Of a stretch of 64,000 nucleotides of DNA, positions 37,130 to 46,804 are shown in pieces (position 1 is the first letter of the stretch; every line of letters starts with the position of its first letter). Origin of the DNA: Sinohyriopsis cumingii (Eukaryota > Mollusca > Bivalvia > Unionida > Unionidae); assembly GCA_028554795.2 (NCBI GenBank), contig CM068835.1, forward strand, positions 58,815,219 through 58,879,218, read 5' to 3'. Both the position numbers and the translations under genes were made by a program. The notes under the pieces were generated by a model. It worked only from the letters and a program-made list of their open reading frames with translations. It ran no database searches and was not told where the DNA came from.

Positions 37130-38650
37130 CTAGAGTGCACCAAAGTCATGTGAACTTGATCCAATTCCAACATTACTGCTGCTTGAGTGCTTAGATCCAG
37201 TATTGCCTTCACTAACTGATGTTATTAATACCTCTCTCTCATCAGCATAATTTCCATCATTTTTCAAAACTCCCATTGTAAAACCTCTGCTGAAGAAACT
37301 AACACTACACCATAAGGATTTAAAGAACTACTGCCCGGTTTCTAATCTCCAATTCATATAAAAAATCTTACAAAAGGTTGTTCAATCCCAGCTTGCATCT
37401 TGTCTGAATTCAAACAGTCTTTTTAGCAATGTACAATCTGCATATCGCCCTTGCCACAGGACACAAATTGTGTCTGCAAATAGATTACACTCCAGCCCAG
37501 TTGATCTATGTTGTGGTGTTGCACAGGGGTCTGTTCTTGGACCTGTTCTCTACACTCTATACACTCAGCTGCTCTCAAGTGTCATAGATCATCATCCAGT
37601 GTCTCACCAATTGTACACTGATGACACCCAAATATACAAATCTAGCCACCCAACTGAAGTTGATGCTACCATCCAAGGTGTAGAGATGTGCATTTCTGAT
37701 GTGAAATCATGGATGACTTGTAACAAGCTGCAGATGAATGATGATAAAACTGAGGCCATTCTGATTACAACACAAAGACTTTCTCATTCACATCCTTTAC
37801 CTCACACAATAAATATCAGCAACACCAACATTAAATTCACACAATCAGTACAAAACCTAGGTGTTACTCTGGACAGTACTCTCACATTGCACCAACATGT
37901 CATGAACATATGCAAGGCTGCATATCTTGAGCTGAGACACATCAGCTCCATTCTCAGATATCTTTCAGCTGATGCCACTAAAACACTTGTGTGTTCATTA
38001 CTACTTTCAAGACTGGACTATGGTAACTCAATTCTGTCTGGTTCATCTTAATATCTACTGCAGAGACTTCAAAAAGTTCAAAACATAGCTGCTTGGATCA
38101 TACTTCGAGTACCACAATCAGAGCACACCTCCCCGCTGCTCTGTACCCAACACTGGCTATCCATTCGATCCAGAATCAAACACAACATTAGTTCTCTGTG
38201 CTACGTTTCACTGACAGACTCTAGTCCAACATACCTATCCGACCTCACCTATGTGTACACACAAGCAAGATACTTACACTCCTCTTCCGACAATCATATA
38301 CTCATTATTCTCACTATGAAAACAGAGTCACATGGACAGCATTCTTTTGCATACCAGCGCCCAGCAACATGGAATGAATTGCCCACTGAACTTAGACACA
38401 AAGACGCAGTGATCCCATTCAAGAGTGCTCTCAAAACTACTTATTCTGACTGCAAAAACAAACTTAATGACTTAATAATGTTAACTACCTTAAATATTCT
38501 CAGCATGTTTTTTATGTTTTCTAATTTCATGGCGTTTGTTTTTGTAATCATATCATTGTGTATGTTTTTATGTTGTCTAATGTTGCAAAGCACTTAGAGC
38601 TTCTAAAGATTAGGCGCTATACAAAGTTCTCATTATTATTATTATTATAT
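37130..38650 (+). mobile_element. LINE 3' part with reverse transcriptase, L2/CR1-like
   Basis: Reverse-transcriptase motifs in order: VKPLLKK and LKNYCPVSNLQF near 37275-37360 (interrupted by a stop), SAYRP, CGVAQGSVLGPVLY, the catalytic LYTDDTQIY near 37615, TCNKLQMNDDKTE, NLGVTLDSTL and SRLDYGNSIL. A stop at about 38050 is followed by more C-terminal domain (WNELPTELRH, 38370-38400). The 3' end carries the phrase ggcgctatacaaag and an (ATT)n tail at 38628-38648, as in L2/CR1-like elements. It is 5' truncated and dead. The endonuclease piece at 4.9-5.6 kb may be the same family. Confidence 0.82.
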
Positions 38651-38654
38651 TTAG

Positions 38655-39135
38655 CTTGGATGAATATTTTTTAAATCAGTGGCCATAACTAAAACAATGG
38701 GATTTTGTTTTATGATCATAAAAGTATGTTGGACACCATCCATGATGTACAATGCTGTCTGACATTTCTATGCACCTAAGGTTTCCATCTCAAATATTAA
38801 AGCAAAATGCATACCAAATTTGACAGATTGACGAAAATAAAAAAAAGCAATGCTTACCATTTGAAAAGAGGCAATTGTCTCTAGAATATTCTATTCAAAA
38901 TGATATTAATTTTGGACACACGGGATACCACCCCCATGTTTTCCTGACTCGTGATATGTCGGCCTATTCTGTGCACAGCTTTAAAAGATGTAATGTTTAT
39001 CCATCGAGCTAGAGAAATGAAATACATTTACTGTAGATTGTTTCTGTCAGCAGTTAAGTTGAGTAATTAGGTCAGGTTTATAGCTAGTTTACAAAATTCA
39101 ATGTAGAATGCCAATAAATGACAAGATATATTTTT
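38655..39135. other. Gene-free stretch
   Basis: AT-rich; no supported feature. The left end of the first virus-like block must lie in or near here but no terminal repeat was recognised. Confidence 0.4.
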
Positions 39136-39140
39136 GCAAA

Positions 39141-39644
39141 CTAAAGTGATCTTGAAAAAAGATTAGTAAAGTTTAACATTTTATAAAAAAATAAACTATT
39201 ATGTGGAAAAGAAACAACAATGAAATAGGATGCAATGTGTTTACGTCTAGTTTTGGAAGGTACCGTCTCTAAGGTACCGTCATAATTGTACCGTAGTTTA
39301 ATGGGTGGAAAGGCCATTGAAAGGTAAGGGCAGTGCGGAGACCATCGAGTATGTTCCAGAATAGCTGAATCTTTGTAGATACATAGATCCATTCGTAACT
39401 TCAGTCCGCAAGCGAAACACTGTACTTCGTATCCCAATCCTGACTCAGGTCCGAAGTAGACAAATCCTGTTCTAGCTAAAACATATGAAGAAGGTAATCC
39501 TTCCCTATCCGTAGGCCATTTTTGAAACATGTCCAATCGACGGGCACAATCACAATAGTCAGGTAAGAAGACTGGAAAATGGTAGGGTTTGAACTTGGAG
39601 TTCTCGCTGGATTTCTCACTCGCTTCTTGCTGTGGCGAAGTCAT
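39141..39644 (-). CDS. BIR-domain (IAP-like) protein of the first viral block
   Basis: Frame of 167 codons starting MTSPQQEASE. Residues about 34-108 form a BIR domain: the ARRLDMFQKWP start, an LARTGFVYFGP segment, and the zinc ligands C76, C79, H98 and C105 in the pattern C-x2-C-x18-H-x6-C, ending WSPHCPYL. BIR proteins of animals and their viruses bind caspases or IAP antagonists; whether this one blocks cell death cannot be told. It lies 16 bp downstream of the polymerase frame, on the same strand, and has no visible break in the domain. The last ~35 residues are low-complexity and may be readthrough into flanking DNA. No RING finger is seen. A captured host gene inside a viral element is the simplest reading. 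Confidence 0.75.
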   Translation of the reverse strand: MTSPQQEASEKSSENSKFKPYHFPVFLPDYCDCARRLDMFQKWPTDREGLPSSYVLARTGFVYFGPESGLGYEVQCFACGLKLRMDLCIYKDSAILEHTRWSPHCPYLSMAFPPIKLRYNYDGTLETVPSKTRRKHIASYFIVVSFPHNSLFFYKMLNFTNLFSRSL

Positions 39645-39659
39645 CCTTCTGGTGGGTGG

Positions 39660-42600
39660 CTATCCTCTTACAACCAATGTTTTATACCGACATGTCCATA
39701 CGGCAAAGTAAAGTGGGTGGGAAACCGCACTCGCTTCTGCTACACGATTTGATAGACTTTTTCCAAGGGTCGACTGACGATGTGGTGTGTGGGTAAACGT
39801 ACAATCTTGTTGGGTTGATAGGTGGTCACTTTCTCTAGACTGCAAGGCTTCTTTCAATACGCCAAAGTTGACCACTCGACTGGTACGATAATTCAGAGTA
39901 AGTCCTTTCACTTTACACTTCGTGTGCACTTCTTGTTTGTCCCAGTATTCGTAGCCGTAATTTTTGGAACCACCACTGACGAAACTTAGAATCTTGTCAT
40001 CGGGGTGCTCGTCTGTCCAGGCTCCTAAACAGTCTCCTTCGATGTCAGGGTGCTGTTGACTCGGGTGATCGATATAAATGCAACTGTCCACGTCAAAGTA
40101 CAAGACACGTTCCCCTAACAGTTCTAAAGCTTCATACAATTTTAAGCGAGCATGAGCTGTCATGTAAGCTGCAATGATGACATTTCCAAAGGGGTCATCT
40201 TCTACAAAGTTCAGATCTTCTTCGTAATTCACCAAGATCAAATCCTCACGAACGACGTCCACGTGTTTCATGAATTTGGCTTTGTCGTGAATCATCTGAA
40301 AGTAGCGGGAAGGTTCGGTCAAATACTCCGTCTTGGGTAAACACAGTCATTGTGCCATTTTACCCCACAAGCAATTTAACATCACTTTGGCAAACGATCG
40401 CCTGCCTTCGTTTTTCTCAATGTGATCTAAAGTAATGCCTTCTTGTGCCCAGAATTTCTCTCTGAATGTCTTTTGGTCTTCGGGAGTGTGACACCAGGAC
40501 AGATAGCCACTGGCTTCTTGCTTCAGTTTCAAAAAGGCATCCACGTAGTCTGCGAAAATGCCTTTCTGCGTGGGGTCACCCTTGTGGAATTATTGTGTCT
40601 TGGGAAAGTGGCAAATTTCGTACACTTCTAACAGTTGGTATCCCATGTTCAGAGCTTTGAACAATTCTACGCTGACCCATGTCCCCGTCAAGGCCCGTTC
40701 TTCCTGGGTGTGATGACAAGGTTGATCTTGGTTGCACGTTTCAGCACAAGTACGGCACAAAGGAAACATAAGTTTGCCTTGGCAATGGCGAGGTAAGACG
40801 GGATGGTATAGGTTCGTGGGAGGCAAAACTTTGCACTTGATCAAGCCTTCGTAGTGTCGAATGTTTTTTAGGTCGATGTGTTCGGTGAACAATTGTGGGT
40901 GCCCTGCAGGAAAGCAACAATATTTGCACACGTAGGGATACAGTGAACACACGTCCAAGTATTTGATTTTTTCTCCTTTCTCTTCATCAGCTTGGTACAG
41001 CAAACAGGTGGCATTGGTCCTTCCTCCGTACAAACTATCCCTCGGGTTCAGGGGGTCCATGAACTGGCAACTTTCCATGAGGCGTTTAAACTTGGGATCG
41101 GTGTTCAAACGGTGATCGTATTTGTGTTCCCACATTTCCACCACTTGGTATCCTTCCTGTTCTAACTTTAGGCGTCGCTGACAAATGGCCTGGTACAAGT
41201 CTTCCATGGTTCGTTGTAAGAACTGATTTTTAGTGCCGCGGTCAGGGTAACAGACGGGACATCCGTGAAATAAGCAACCGTTAAACTCGTACATGATCTT
41301 GGGGTTTTCTAAGTCCCAGCCATCGACCGAATGCATTCCGATGATCTTTTCGCCCTGTCCATTGCGGGCATGCTGAATCCATTTGTCTTCCTTGTCGCAC
41401 AAGTAATGCAACCAGCATGGGGCTTTGACCGAGTATTGACGTTTGACATAGTTGGTCGTTTGAGGACTGATGACAGCCACAGTGTTTTCAAGCATGAATC
41501 GTTGTTGGTAGACTAAGGAACATGCTTTGGCAATGGTGCAAGCTTCTTTCAAAGGATCAACCCCTCCGTGTTCCATGAACAGTTCTCGAAATTTTCCACA
41601 GCATCGCCGTAAAATGTCCACGTCGGAATGACGATACTTTAGCATTTCTTCCTGAAAGTCAAAAGGGTCGGAGGCGTGAGCCTGGTACCAAGCGTAGAAA
41701 GTTTCTCGTTCGGTACGCATGTTGTCAGGGTCGTAATAGTGAGCCTGAGGCAAATGGGGTAGAACGGCGTGTTGATTGGCTTCTGTATTGAAAAAGTGTG
41801 GAAAGTACCCTTTAGCCATTTCTGTCATTCCAAACATTTTAGGCATTCGACTCAAAGGCATGGCTAAGTAGCTCATCGAATCTTTAAACTGCACTTGTCC
41901 CACTTGCAAGAAAATGATTTTGGCTCCGTTCAAAGTGACTTTAGGACGCTCGGTGCCACGTTCCGTATAGCATCTCAAAAGAAACTGTCCATCGTATCCG
42001 GAGAAATTATGAGCCATCACCGTGGCATGGTGATGACATTCTCCATAATAATGTTCGATGTCCTCTTGGCTCCACGTCTTGTCGATGGGGTCTAAGACCC
42101 ATTGTGTGAAATCGGCTAGTGTGTTCGGTCCTTGAAAGATTTTTTCACGCCCTCCAGGAATCTTACTGCAGTGAGGGCAATAACTCAAGATAGGTTCTTG
42201 AATCACTTCTCGCATGCTCGATGAGCCACGCAGAAATTAGGAATGTGAATACCGGTCTCTTGCATGCATTCGAAATCGAAAAGATGAAATTGCCTTTCTT
42301 CTTCTTGTGACCATCTTCTTTCTCTGGTTGGGATTGGTATTTTTGCATGTAGCATTGGTGTTCCAAGTCCACGATGCAGTGACAAATGTGACATTTTTTC
42401 TTTCCTGAACATACGTGTGCCTTGGTACTGTTGATACATAGACCTTGTCCACACATTGGGCACAATCTCAGGAGTTGACAAGCACATTTCTTCTGTGAAC
42501 CTTGCATCTTCAGATGTTGTTGGTAACAGGCAGGGCTGACAAATGTGCGCAGACAAGCAGGACAATGCACTGGTTCTTGCCCTTCGCTCAGACAGGGTTG

Positions 42601-43700
42601 AGAGGCCAAACATCCTGAGCATTTCGATCCACAATGTTTGTGTTGCTCTCGATTATTATAACCATCATAAGTCACATTTCTCACAGTAATATTTGTATCC
42701 CAGGAATCCAGTGATAGTGGTAATGGTATCGAAATGGTCATCGTGATGATAGAGGTGAATGTATTTTCCATCCTTAAAGTCTTTCCCTCGAAACAACAGA
42801 GACCCGCGCACTTCTTGAGGGTGCACTTTCAAGGTGTATCATGGAGCTAGGGCATCTTGCAATTTTTGTATCTCAGGAATGCCACAGGATGTGTCTTTGG
42901 ACAGGCATGCTTGTTGTAACAGAAGTTCTGCTTCATTTTGTTGTTTGGCTCGGTTCGATTTTCGAATGTTCTCCCAGGCTCTTTTCCATTCTACCATGTC
43001 GTTCTTGTCGGCATAGGTTCATCCCACCACGATGGCTCGGGCTAAACACATGTGGTCTTGAAAATTGTTAATTTGGACAAGACTTGTTTTGGTAATGCGA
43101 AGGGTGTTGACCAATAAGGTCTTTCTACATTGTCCGGTCCCTTGAGGAGGAGAGACGTGGGTCATGTCCAGTGTGGCTTTTCCATCGGTGATGTCAAACT
43201 GGTCATTAGATTGTTGCACGTGTTGAATCTTGTCCATGACTTTGGAAGTGGTCAATTCTGCAGGGCTGCTAAACTCGATCCAAACAGGGGATTTCAAGCC
43301 GTCATGTTGTATGGAAAGTCTCAAGCGATCATCTTCTTTGGGTTGACATTGTCGCTTGAGTGTGGTGAGCAAAGAATCCCACATGTCGGTGATGAACCCT
43401 TCTGCTTTCTCTAACAGTACTTCAGACTTGAAATCTTTAAACTTCACTGTGTATTTGTAAGCCGTAGTTCTAAATTTTCTAGAGGGACGCTTTTCCGTCT
43501 CTCGAATGTCACAGTACTATTCAGGGTTGACTAAGGGTGGTAAACTTTGTTTAGAGGGTTTGGATTCTGGTTCACTCATGTCCTCTTCAAAATCACTGGC
43601 ATGAATTTGTGCCAAGACTTCAGCCCTGGTACGAGGCGATAGATCACGTTTCTGCCTCTTACTTTCTTCTTCTTTCTTCTCAAATGAATTGGATCATTTC
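39660..43700 (-). pseudogene. Protein-primed family B DNA polymerase, decayed
   Basis: About 1,340 codons in the same direction with many breaks. Motifs in order: zinc-finger-like Cys/His cluster (42500-42660), ExoI FDFEC (about 42280), ExoII AHNFSGYDGQFLL (about 42000), ExoIII YRHSDVD (about 41630), motif A YLDVCSLYP (about 40950), motif B KVMLNCLWG (about 40370), motif C YFDVDS (about 40100). This set and spacing fit the polymerases of Polintons/Mavericks and adintoviruses, which start replication on a terminal protein. In-frame stops are at 43517-43519, 43019-43021, 42839-42841, 40590-40592 and 40347-40349. Frame changes lie near 42690, 42300, 42215 and 39800. The gene is therefore dead. 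It shares a divergent promoter region with the zinc-knuckle gene at 43836. Confidence 0.88.
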
Positions 43701-43744
43701 ATCTCGATAGCAAAAAGTCAAATGACTAAAGTTTAAACACCATG

Positions 43745-43835
43745 GACTAATTTATAGTCATAGCAGACCAGCGTATATAAAGGGTATGTGTCTTGTCCTT
43801 TCACTATTCATTTCACTCTCAAACTGAGCACAACG
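43745..43835. promoter_or_regulatory. Divergent promoter between polymerase and zinc-knuckle genes
   Basis: A plus-strand TATATAAA at 43774-43781 lies 55 bases before the zinc-knuckle ATG at 43836. A minus-strand TATAAATTAG-type box lies near 43750-43758, facing the polymerase. Spacing suits short, unspliced leaders on both sides. Confidence 0.55.
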
Positions 43836-44292
43836 ATGGAAGAGACTACCAAGATCGAACGTTTCATCAGAGCTTTGCGAGGGGTCATTAGAAAATTCTC
43901 TTCAGACCAGCCGACGGACTACTCTCCTTCCTTTCAAGATAAAAGTCAAGATACTTGCTATATCTGTCAGAAGAAAGGGCATTGGTCTTCAGAGTGTCCA
44001 GGCCGTCAAAAAAGAAAAAAAAGGGGTTAGAAGAGACAAAAGTCAAGATACCTGTTATTATTGTCAAGAAAAAGGACATTGGTCACCAGACTGCCCAAAA
44101 AAGAAACAAGAGGAGTCAGAAGAAGAGAGGGATTCTTCAGAGGAAGAGGAAGAAGAAGAGGAAGAAAACAGACAGGTGAAGAAAAAGAAACAGAAGAAGA
44201 AAAGAAGGGAAGAAAGTGAGGAGGAAGAGGAGGAAAAGACTATGACGGTGAAGAAATTAAAAAAACAGAGAGTGAACAATGAGACAGAATAA
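43836..44292 (+). pseudogene. CCHC zinc-knuckle protein with frame break
   Basis: The frame from ATG 43836 gives a short helical N-terminal region and a CCHC knuckle (CYICQKKGHWSSECP), then meets a stop at 44028-44030. A second, similar knuckle (CYYCQEKGHWSPDCP, 44053-44097) lies in another frame and continues into a long Glu/Lys-rich acidic-basic tail that stops at 44290-44292. The two knuckles look like an internal duplication of one protein. The switch falls in the A-rich run 44008-44022, where one base would have to be skipped or two re-read. CCHC knuckles bind single-stranded nucleic acid. An AATAAA follows at about 44351, so this mRNA appears to be polyadenylated, unlike its two right-hand neighbours. 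The element is old, so an indel is the likeliest cause. Confidence 0.7.
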
Positions 44293-44478
44293 GTCTATGA
44301 ACTTTTTAAAGTGCTCTGTTGTGAATTGTGAATTGTAAATATTTATAAAAGAATAAATTAATTATAAAAGGTAAGTGTCTTTGGGTTTTGATTTTAAAAT
44401 AAGAACTTACACTCACGCACAGTCATACACAGACAGGTACTATTGGGTAAAATGATTTTTTTTAGTTATTGGCAATTG

Positions 44479-44530
44479 AAAGTCTATCTCTTTTCGAGAG
44501 ACGTGGATGGCCCTGAAAAGGGCCTTTTTT
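44479..44530 (-). terminator. Histone-type 3' stem-loop and downstream element, coiled-coil gene
   Basis: On the minus strand 22 bases after the stop codon: the sequence ACCAAAAAAGGCCC leads into an exact 16-nt hairpin GGCCCTTTTCAGGGCC (44509-44524, 6-bp stem, TTTC loop), followed by ATCC. The purine-rich CTCGAAAAGAGATAG comes about 12 bases later. This is the layout of metazoan replication-dependent histone mRNA 3' ends: a stem-loop bound by SLBP and a histone downstream element that pairs with U7 snRNA. No AATAAA is seen nearby. Confidence 0.82.
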
Positions 44531-44546
44531 GGTGTAAGGGGTGAGT

Positions 44547-45116
44547 TTAAACAATCAACTTTAACTGTCTTAAGCCTTTGCCACGGCCAAGGCCTAATTC
44601 TGGACTGCGTACTGTTGATGATGATTTCGTTGAAATCACTAAGGGTGGTGCAGTAGGCGTAGTCACAGGGTTGGAGTGTTTAGCTTGGGAAGGTCGTATT
44701 CTCTTCAGCCGTAATAAAGAAGTCTGATACATTTGTTTCAGACTTCTTAACTCCGCTAAAATGTCTAACAGTACCGTGACCGTTTGATTTTGACACCCTT
44801 GTTTCTTTGCTGCTGCTTCTTCTTCTTGTTGTTTTTTTCTTACCTCTTCTTCTTGCTGCTGTTGCTGTAGGAGAAAAGCTTGTTCCGCTTCCTTTTGCTG
44901 TTGTATAAATTTCTCCAATTCTTCTTTCTGTCTCTGTCTAAAATTTTCCATGTGCGGTAATGAAGGAGAAGGTGACGAAGGTTCAGGAACAAATTCTTGC
45001 AAGGTAAAAAAATCCACAAAATCCCAATTCACCTCTTCTGAAAGTAAGTCTGAGTTCCCTTGGGTAGTCTCCACCATCAGTGCACCCCAATTGATCGTTT
45101 TCTGAGTTTCCGTCAT
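44547..45116 (-). CDS. Coiled-coil protein of the first viral block, unknown
   Basis: The ATG at 45116 (MTETQKTINWG) is preferred over one at 45149, because 45149 lies only about 15 bases from the TATA box (45164-45171) and so upstream of the expected start of transcription. The protein has 189 residues: an acidic N-terminal part with VNWDFVDFF, a Pro/Ser-rich spacer, a long Gln/Glu/Lys-rich coiled coil over about residues 60-110, a hydrophobic heptad segment (VTVLLDILAELRSLKQM) and a basic Ser/Thr/Pro-rich tail. The open frame is undamaged although the neighbouring polymerase is ruined. No family recognised. The mRNA would end at the histone-type stem-loop at 44509-44524. Confidence 0.7.
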   Translation of the reverse strand: MTETQKTINWGALMVETTQGNSDLLSEEVNWDFVDFFTLQEFVPEPSSPSPSLPHMENFRQRQKEELEKFIQQQKEAEQAFLLQQQQQEEEVRKKQQEEEAAAKKQGCQNQTVTVLLDILAELRSLKQMYQTSLLRLKRIRPSQAKHSNPVTTPTAPPLVISTKSSSTVRSPELGLGRGKGLRQLKLIV

Positions 45117-45336
45117 GTTGAAAAACTGTCGCTTAGATTTACTGCGCACAGGCGCTAGCGAATCTATATAGACTATGTGACGTCACAGACTGCTCTCTTT
45201 GGATTGGACGTGGGCTGACTGAATTTTGTAACGCGTGTTTGGATTGGTCAACAAACTCAATCCGTTTCAATCCTTCCTCTCCCTATAAATAAGTACAGTT
45301 CACTGCATTCCTTCACCTGTTACTCAGCACCCCAAC
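45117..45336. promoter_or_regulatory. Bidirectional promoter: TATA, CRE, CCAAT x2, TATA
   Basis: From left to right: a minus-strand TATATAG box (45164-45171); a 12-bp palindrome TGTGACGTCACA containing a perfect CRE (45176-45187); two GGATTGG words, i.e. CCAAT boxes on the minus strand (45203-45207 and 45243-45247); and a plus-strand TATAAATA (45284-45291). Predicted start points are about 45138 on the minus strand and 45314 on the plus strand. The plan is that of a divergent histone gene pair. Confidence 0.72.
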
Positions 45337-45582
45337 ATGTGGACCGACGTACTATCTTCAACGCTTGTGTCTTCGATGATGTTCCGGACGGACATACCAA
45401 TGTATGTCCGATCCAACTGGACAGTTATCCACAGGACAGACACCAGCCTGTGGATGCGAAGAATCTTATGTGGAGCATCAAGGATGCCTCAAAAGAGTCT
45501 TAATCTATGGTCCTGCAGTCAGGCGCAGCCTAAGGTCAAGAAGAAGATGTCACAGATGCCCTTTATGTTAAGGGTATATTAA
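45337..45582 (+). CDS. Short gene with histone-type 3' end, product unclear
   Basis: The first ATG after the TATA box (45284-45291) is at 45337 and opens an 81-codon frame ending 12 bases before a histone-type stem-loop. The product is Met- and Ser-rich with several Lys/Arg and is not recognised. Another frame is protein-like (FNACVFDDVPDGHTN), and a third is Arg/Cys-rich near its end (RRSLRSRRRC). The true protein may therefore run through a frame break, or an indel has shifted it. The gene boundaries are firmer than the coding frame: promoter on one side, 3' processing signal on the other, only about 280 nt between them. It is divergent from the coiled-coil gene. Confidence 0.4.
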   Translation: MWTDVLSSTLVSSMMFRTDIPMYVRSNWTVIHRTDTSLWMRRILCGASRMPQKSLNLWSCSQAQPKVKKKMSQMPFMLRVY

Positions 45583-45587
45583 CATAA

Positions 45588-45647
45588 AACCAAAGGCCCT
45601 TTTGAGGGCCATTCCTATCTCTCGAAAAGATCTTGACTTTCAATTGC
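45588..45647 (+). terminator. Histone-type 3' stem-loop and downstream element, short gene
   Basis: ACCAAA precedes the hairpin GGCCCTTTTGAGGGCC (45595-45610: 6-bp stem, TTTG loop), then ATTC and, after a short spacer, CTCGAAAAGATCTTG. Over 50 nt it matches the minus-strand signal at 44479-44524 and continues into the shared GACTTTCAATTGCC. The loop base differs from the canonical TTTC by one base. Confidence 0.78.
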
Positions 45648-45745
45648 CTACCCCTTTTTTTATTTTTTTGTTTAAAAAAATAATAAAAAAATAGAGACCC
45701 CTCCCTGTTTCAATTTTCGCCTGTTCCATTTTCATAGACCCATCA
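45648..45745. other. Poly-T/poly-A spacer
   Basis: Low-complexity T and A runs after the second stem-loop. Confidence 0.6.
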
Positions 45746-45777
45746 GGTCGGGACCTTATTAAAATAGGGTCCCGACC
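45746..45777. repeat. Perfect-arm palindrome
   Basis: GGTCGGGACC at 45746-45755 and GGTCCCGACC at 45768-45777 form a 10-bp hairpin with a 12-nt loop, extendable with one bulge. It could be a terminal or origin-like structure of the first viral block, or a terminator. Confidence 0.65.
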
Positions 45778-45990
45778 CTGTTCCATTTCCCCTAGTCCCA
45801 AGACAGTCCCATGATTTATTCCCCATGTTCAATTTCCCTTGTCCCTAGAGTGAATAGTTTTTTTTGTTTCTCCCATGTTAAATTCCCCTTGTCCCTAGAA
45901 TGGATATTTTTTTTTCTCCCATGTTAAATTACATAGTCCCCAGAGTGGATATACCCTTTTTAACATGGAAGTTCCCTAGTCCCTAGACCG
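45778..45990. repeat. Degenerate ~50-bp tandem units at right end of first block
   Basis: Three to four units carrying cccatgttaaatt, cccttgtccctag and gtggatat separated by T runs, ending with an inverted word aacatgg. It looks like a subterminal repeat of the mobile element; no matching copy was found at the left end near 39.1 kb. Confidence 0.6.
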
Positions 45991-46800
45991 TCCCTATTCA
46001 CTACTACCATTGTCATTACCAGCCTGAAACCCAATTTAATGCCATTTGTATAAATTCATTTCAAATAAATAATTGAAGTGTAAAGTCAAGCAAGTATTCT
46101 GTTTGCAGATTTTACATTTTAGATATTATAGTAAAGTCATATTTTCTCTTGTTTAGTAAACTTTATTGCAACTGGTTCCAAAATAGTAAATCTTATTTAA
46201 TGTTCATTCACCAGAATAGGTATTAATACAATCCCGAATTAACTGTATGGTACTAAAATATACCCTGATCTTGTGTGAGATTGTAATATACAGAACTATA
46301 CCTCAAGACAACAATAATATATTGAATTTATATTATATCACGACTGTCATGGTTATGAACTCCAACTTTATTCACGTTTTTTCATAATAAATGATCATCT
46401 TGTGCTATGGTTGAAAAGAAATCAAAGTTCAGTTTAACTCCATTCTCTCCACATTTATCAGTTGTTAAGAGGCATACTCATCCTCAGTGTTATAGTAAAA
46501 TGTAATCTTATTTGGATCAATCTTGGTGGTGTAATATATGAATGGAGAAAGAATATTATCATCCAGATTAAAATATGTTTTATTCAGACTCTACTAAAAT
46601 TTTTAGTTGGATATGGGTTACGGAGCCTGATGTGTACGAACAAAGCAATGTGTACCATGACCTTTTTAATTTAACATTTTAAACTCCTGCAGAAGAAAGA
46701 GATTGTTTAGATCCATTAAACTGTATTAACAAAAACATTTCTTCAGTATGATTTTCCTTTACTTAGTATTGACAAAACTCATATTTTAAAGTTGTTGTTT
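45991..46800. other. Gene-free stretch
   Basis: AT-rich; no supported feature. Confidence 0.4.
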
Positions 46801-46804
46801 TTTT

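Noticed and set aside
44008-44022. -1 programmed frameshift in the zinc-knuckle gene
   Set aside because: The second knuckle lies in the +1 (or -2) frame, which a -1 slip at the A run would not reach.
44064-44279. Minus-strand Ser/Phe-rich frame opposite the zinc-knuckle gene
   Set aside because: It is the complement of the Glu/Lys-rich tail (GAA/AAG codons) and has no independent support.
45337-45612. A true histone gene
   Set aside because: None of the three frames gives a histone fold or known histone peptide; only the regulatory ends are histone-like.
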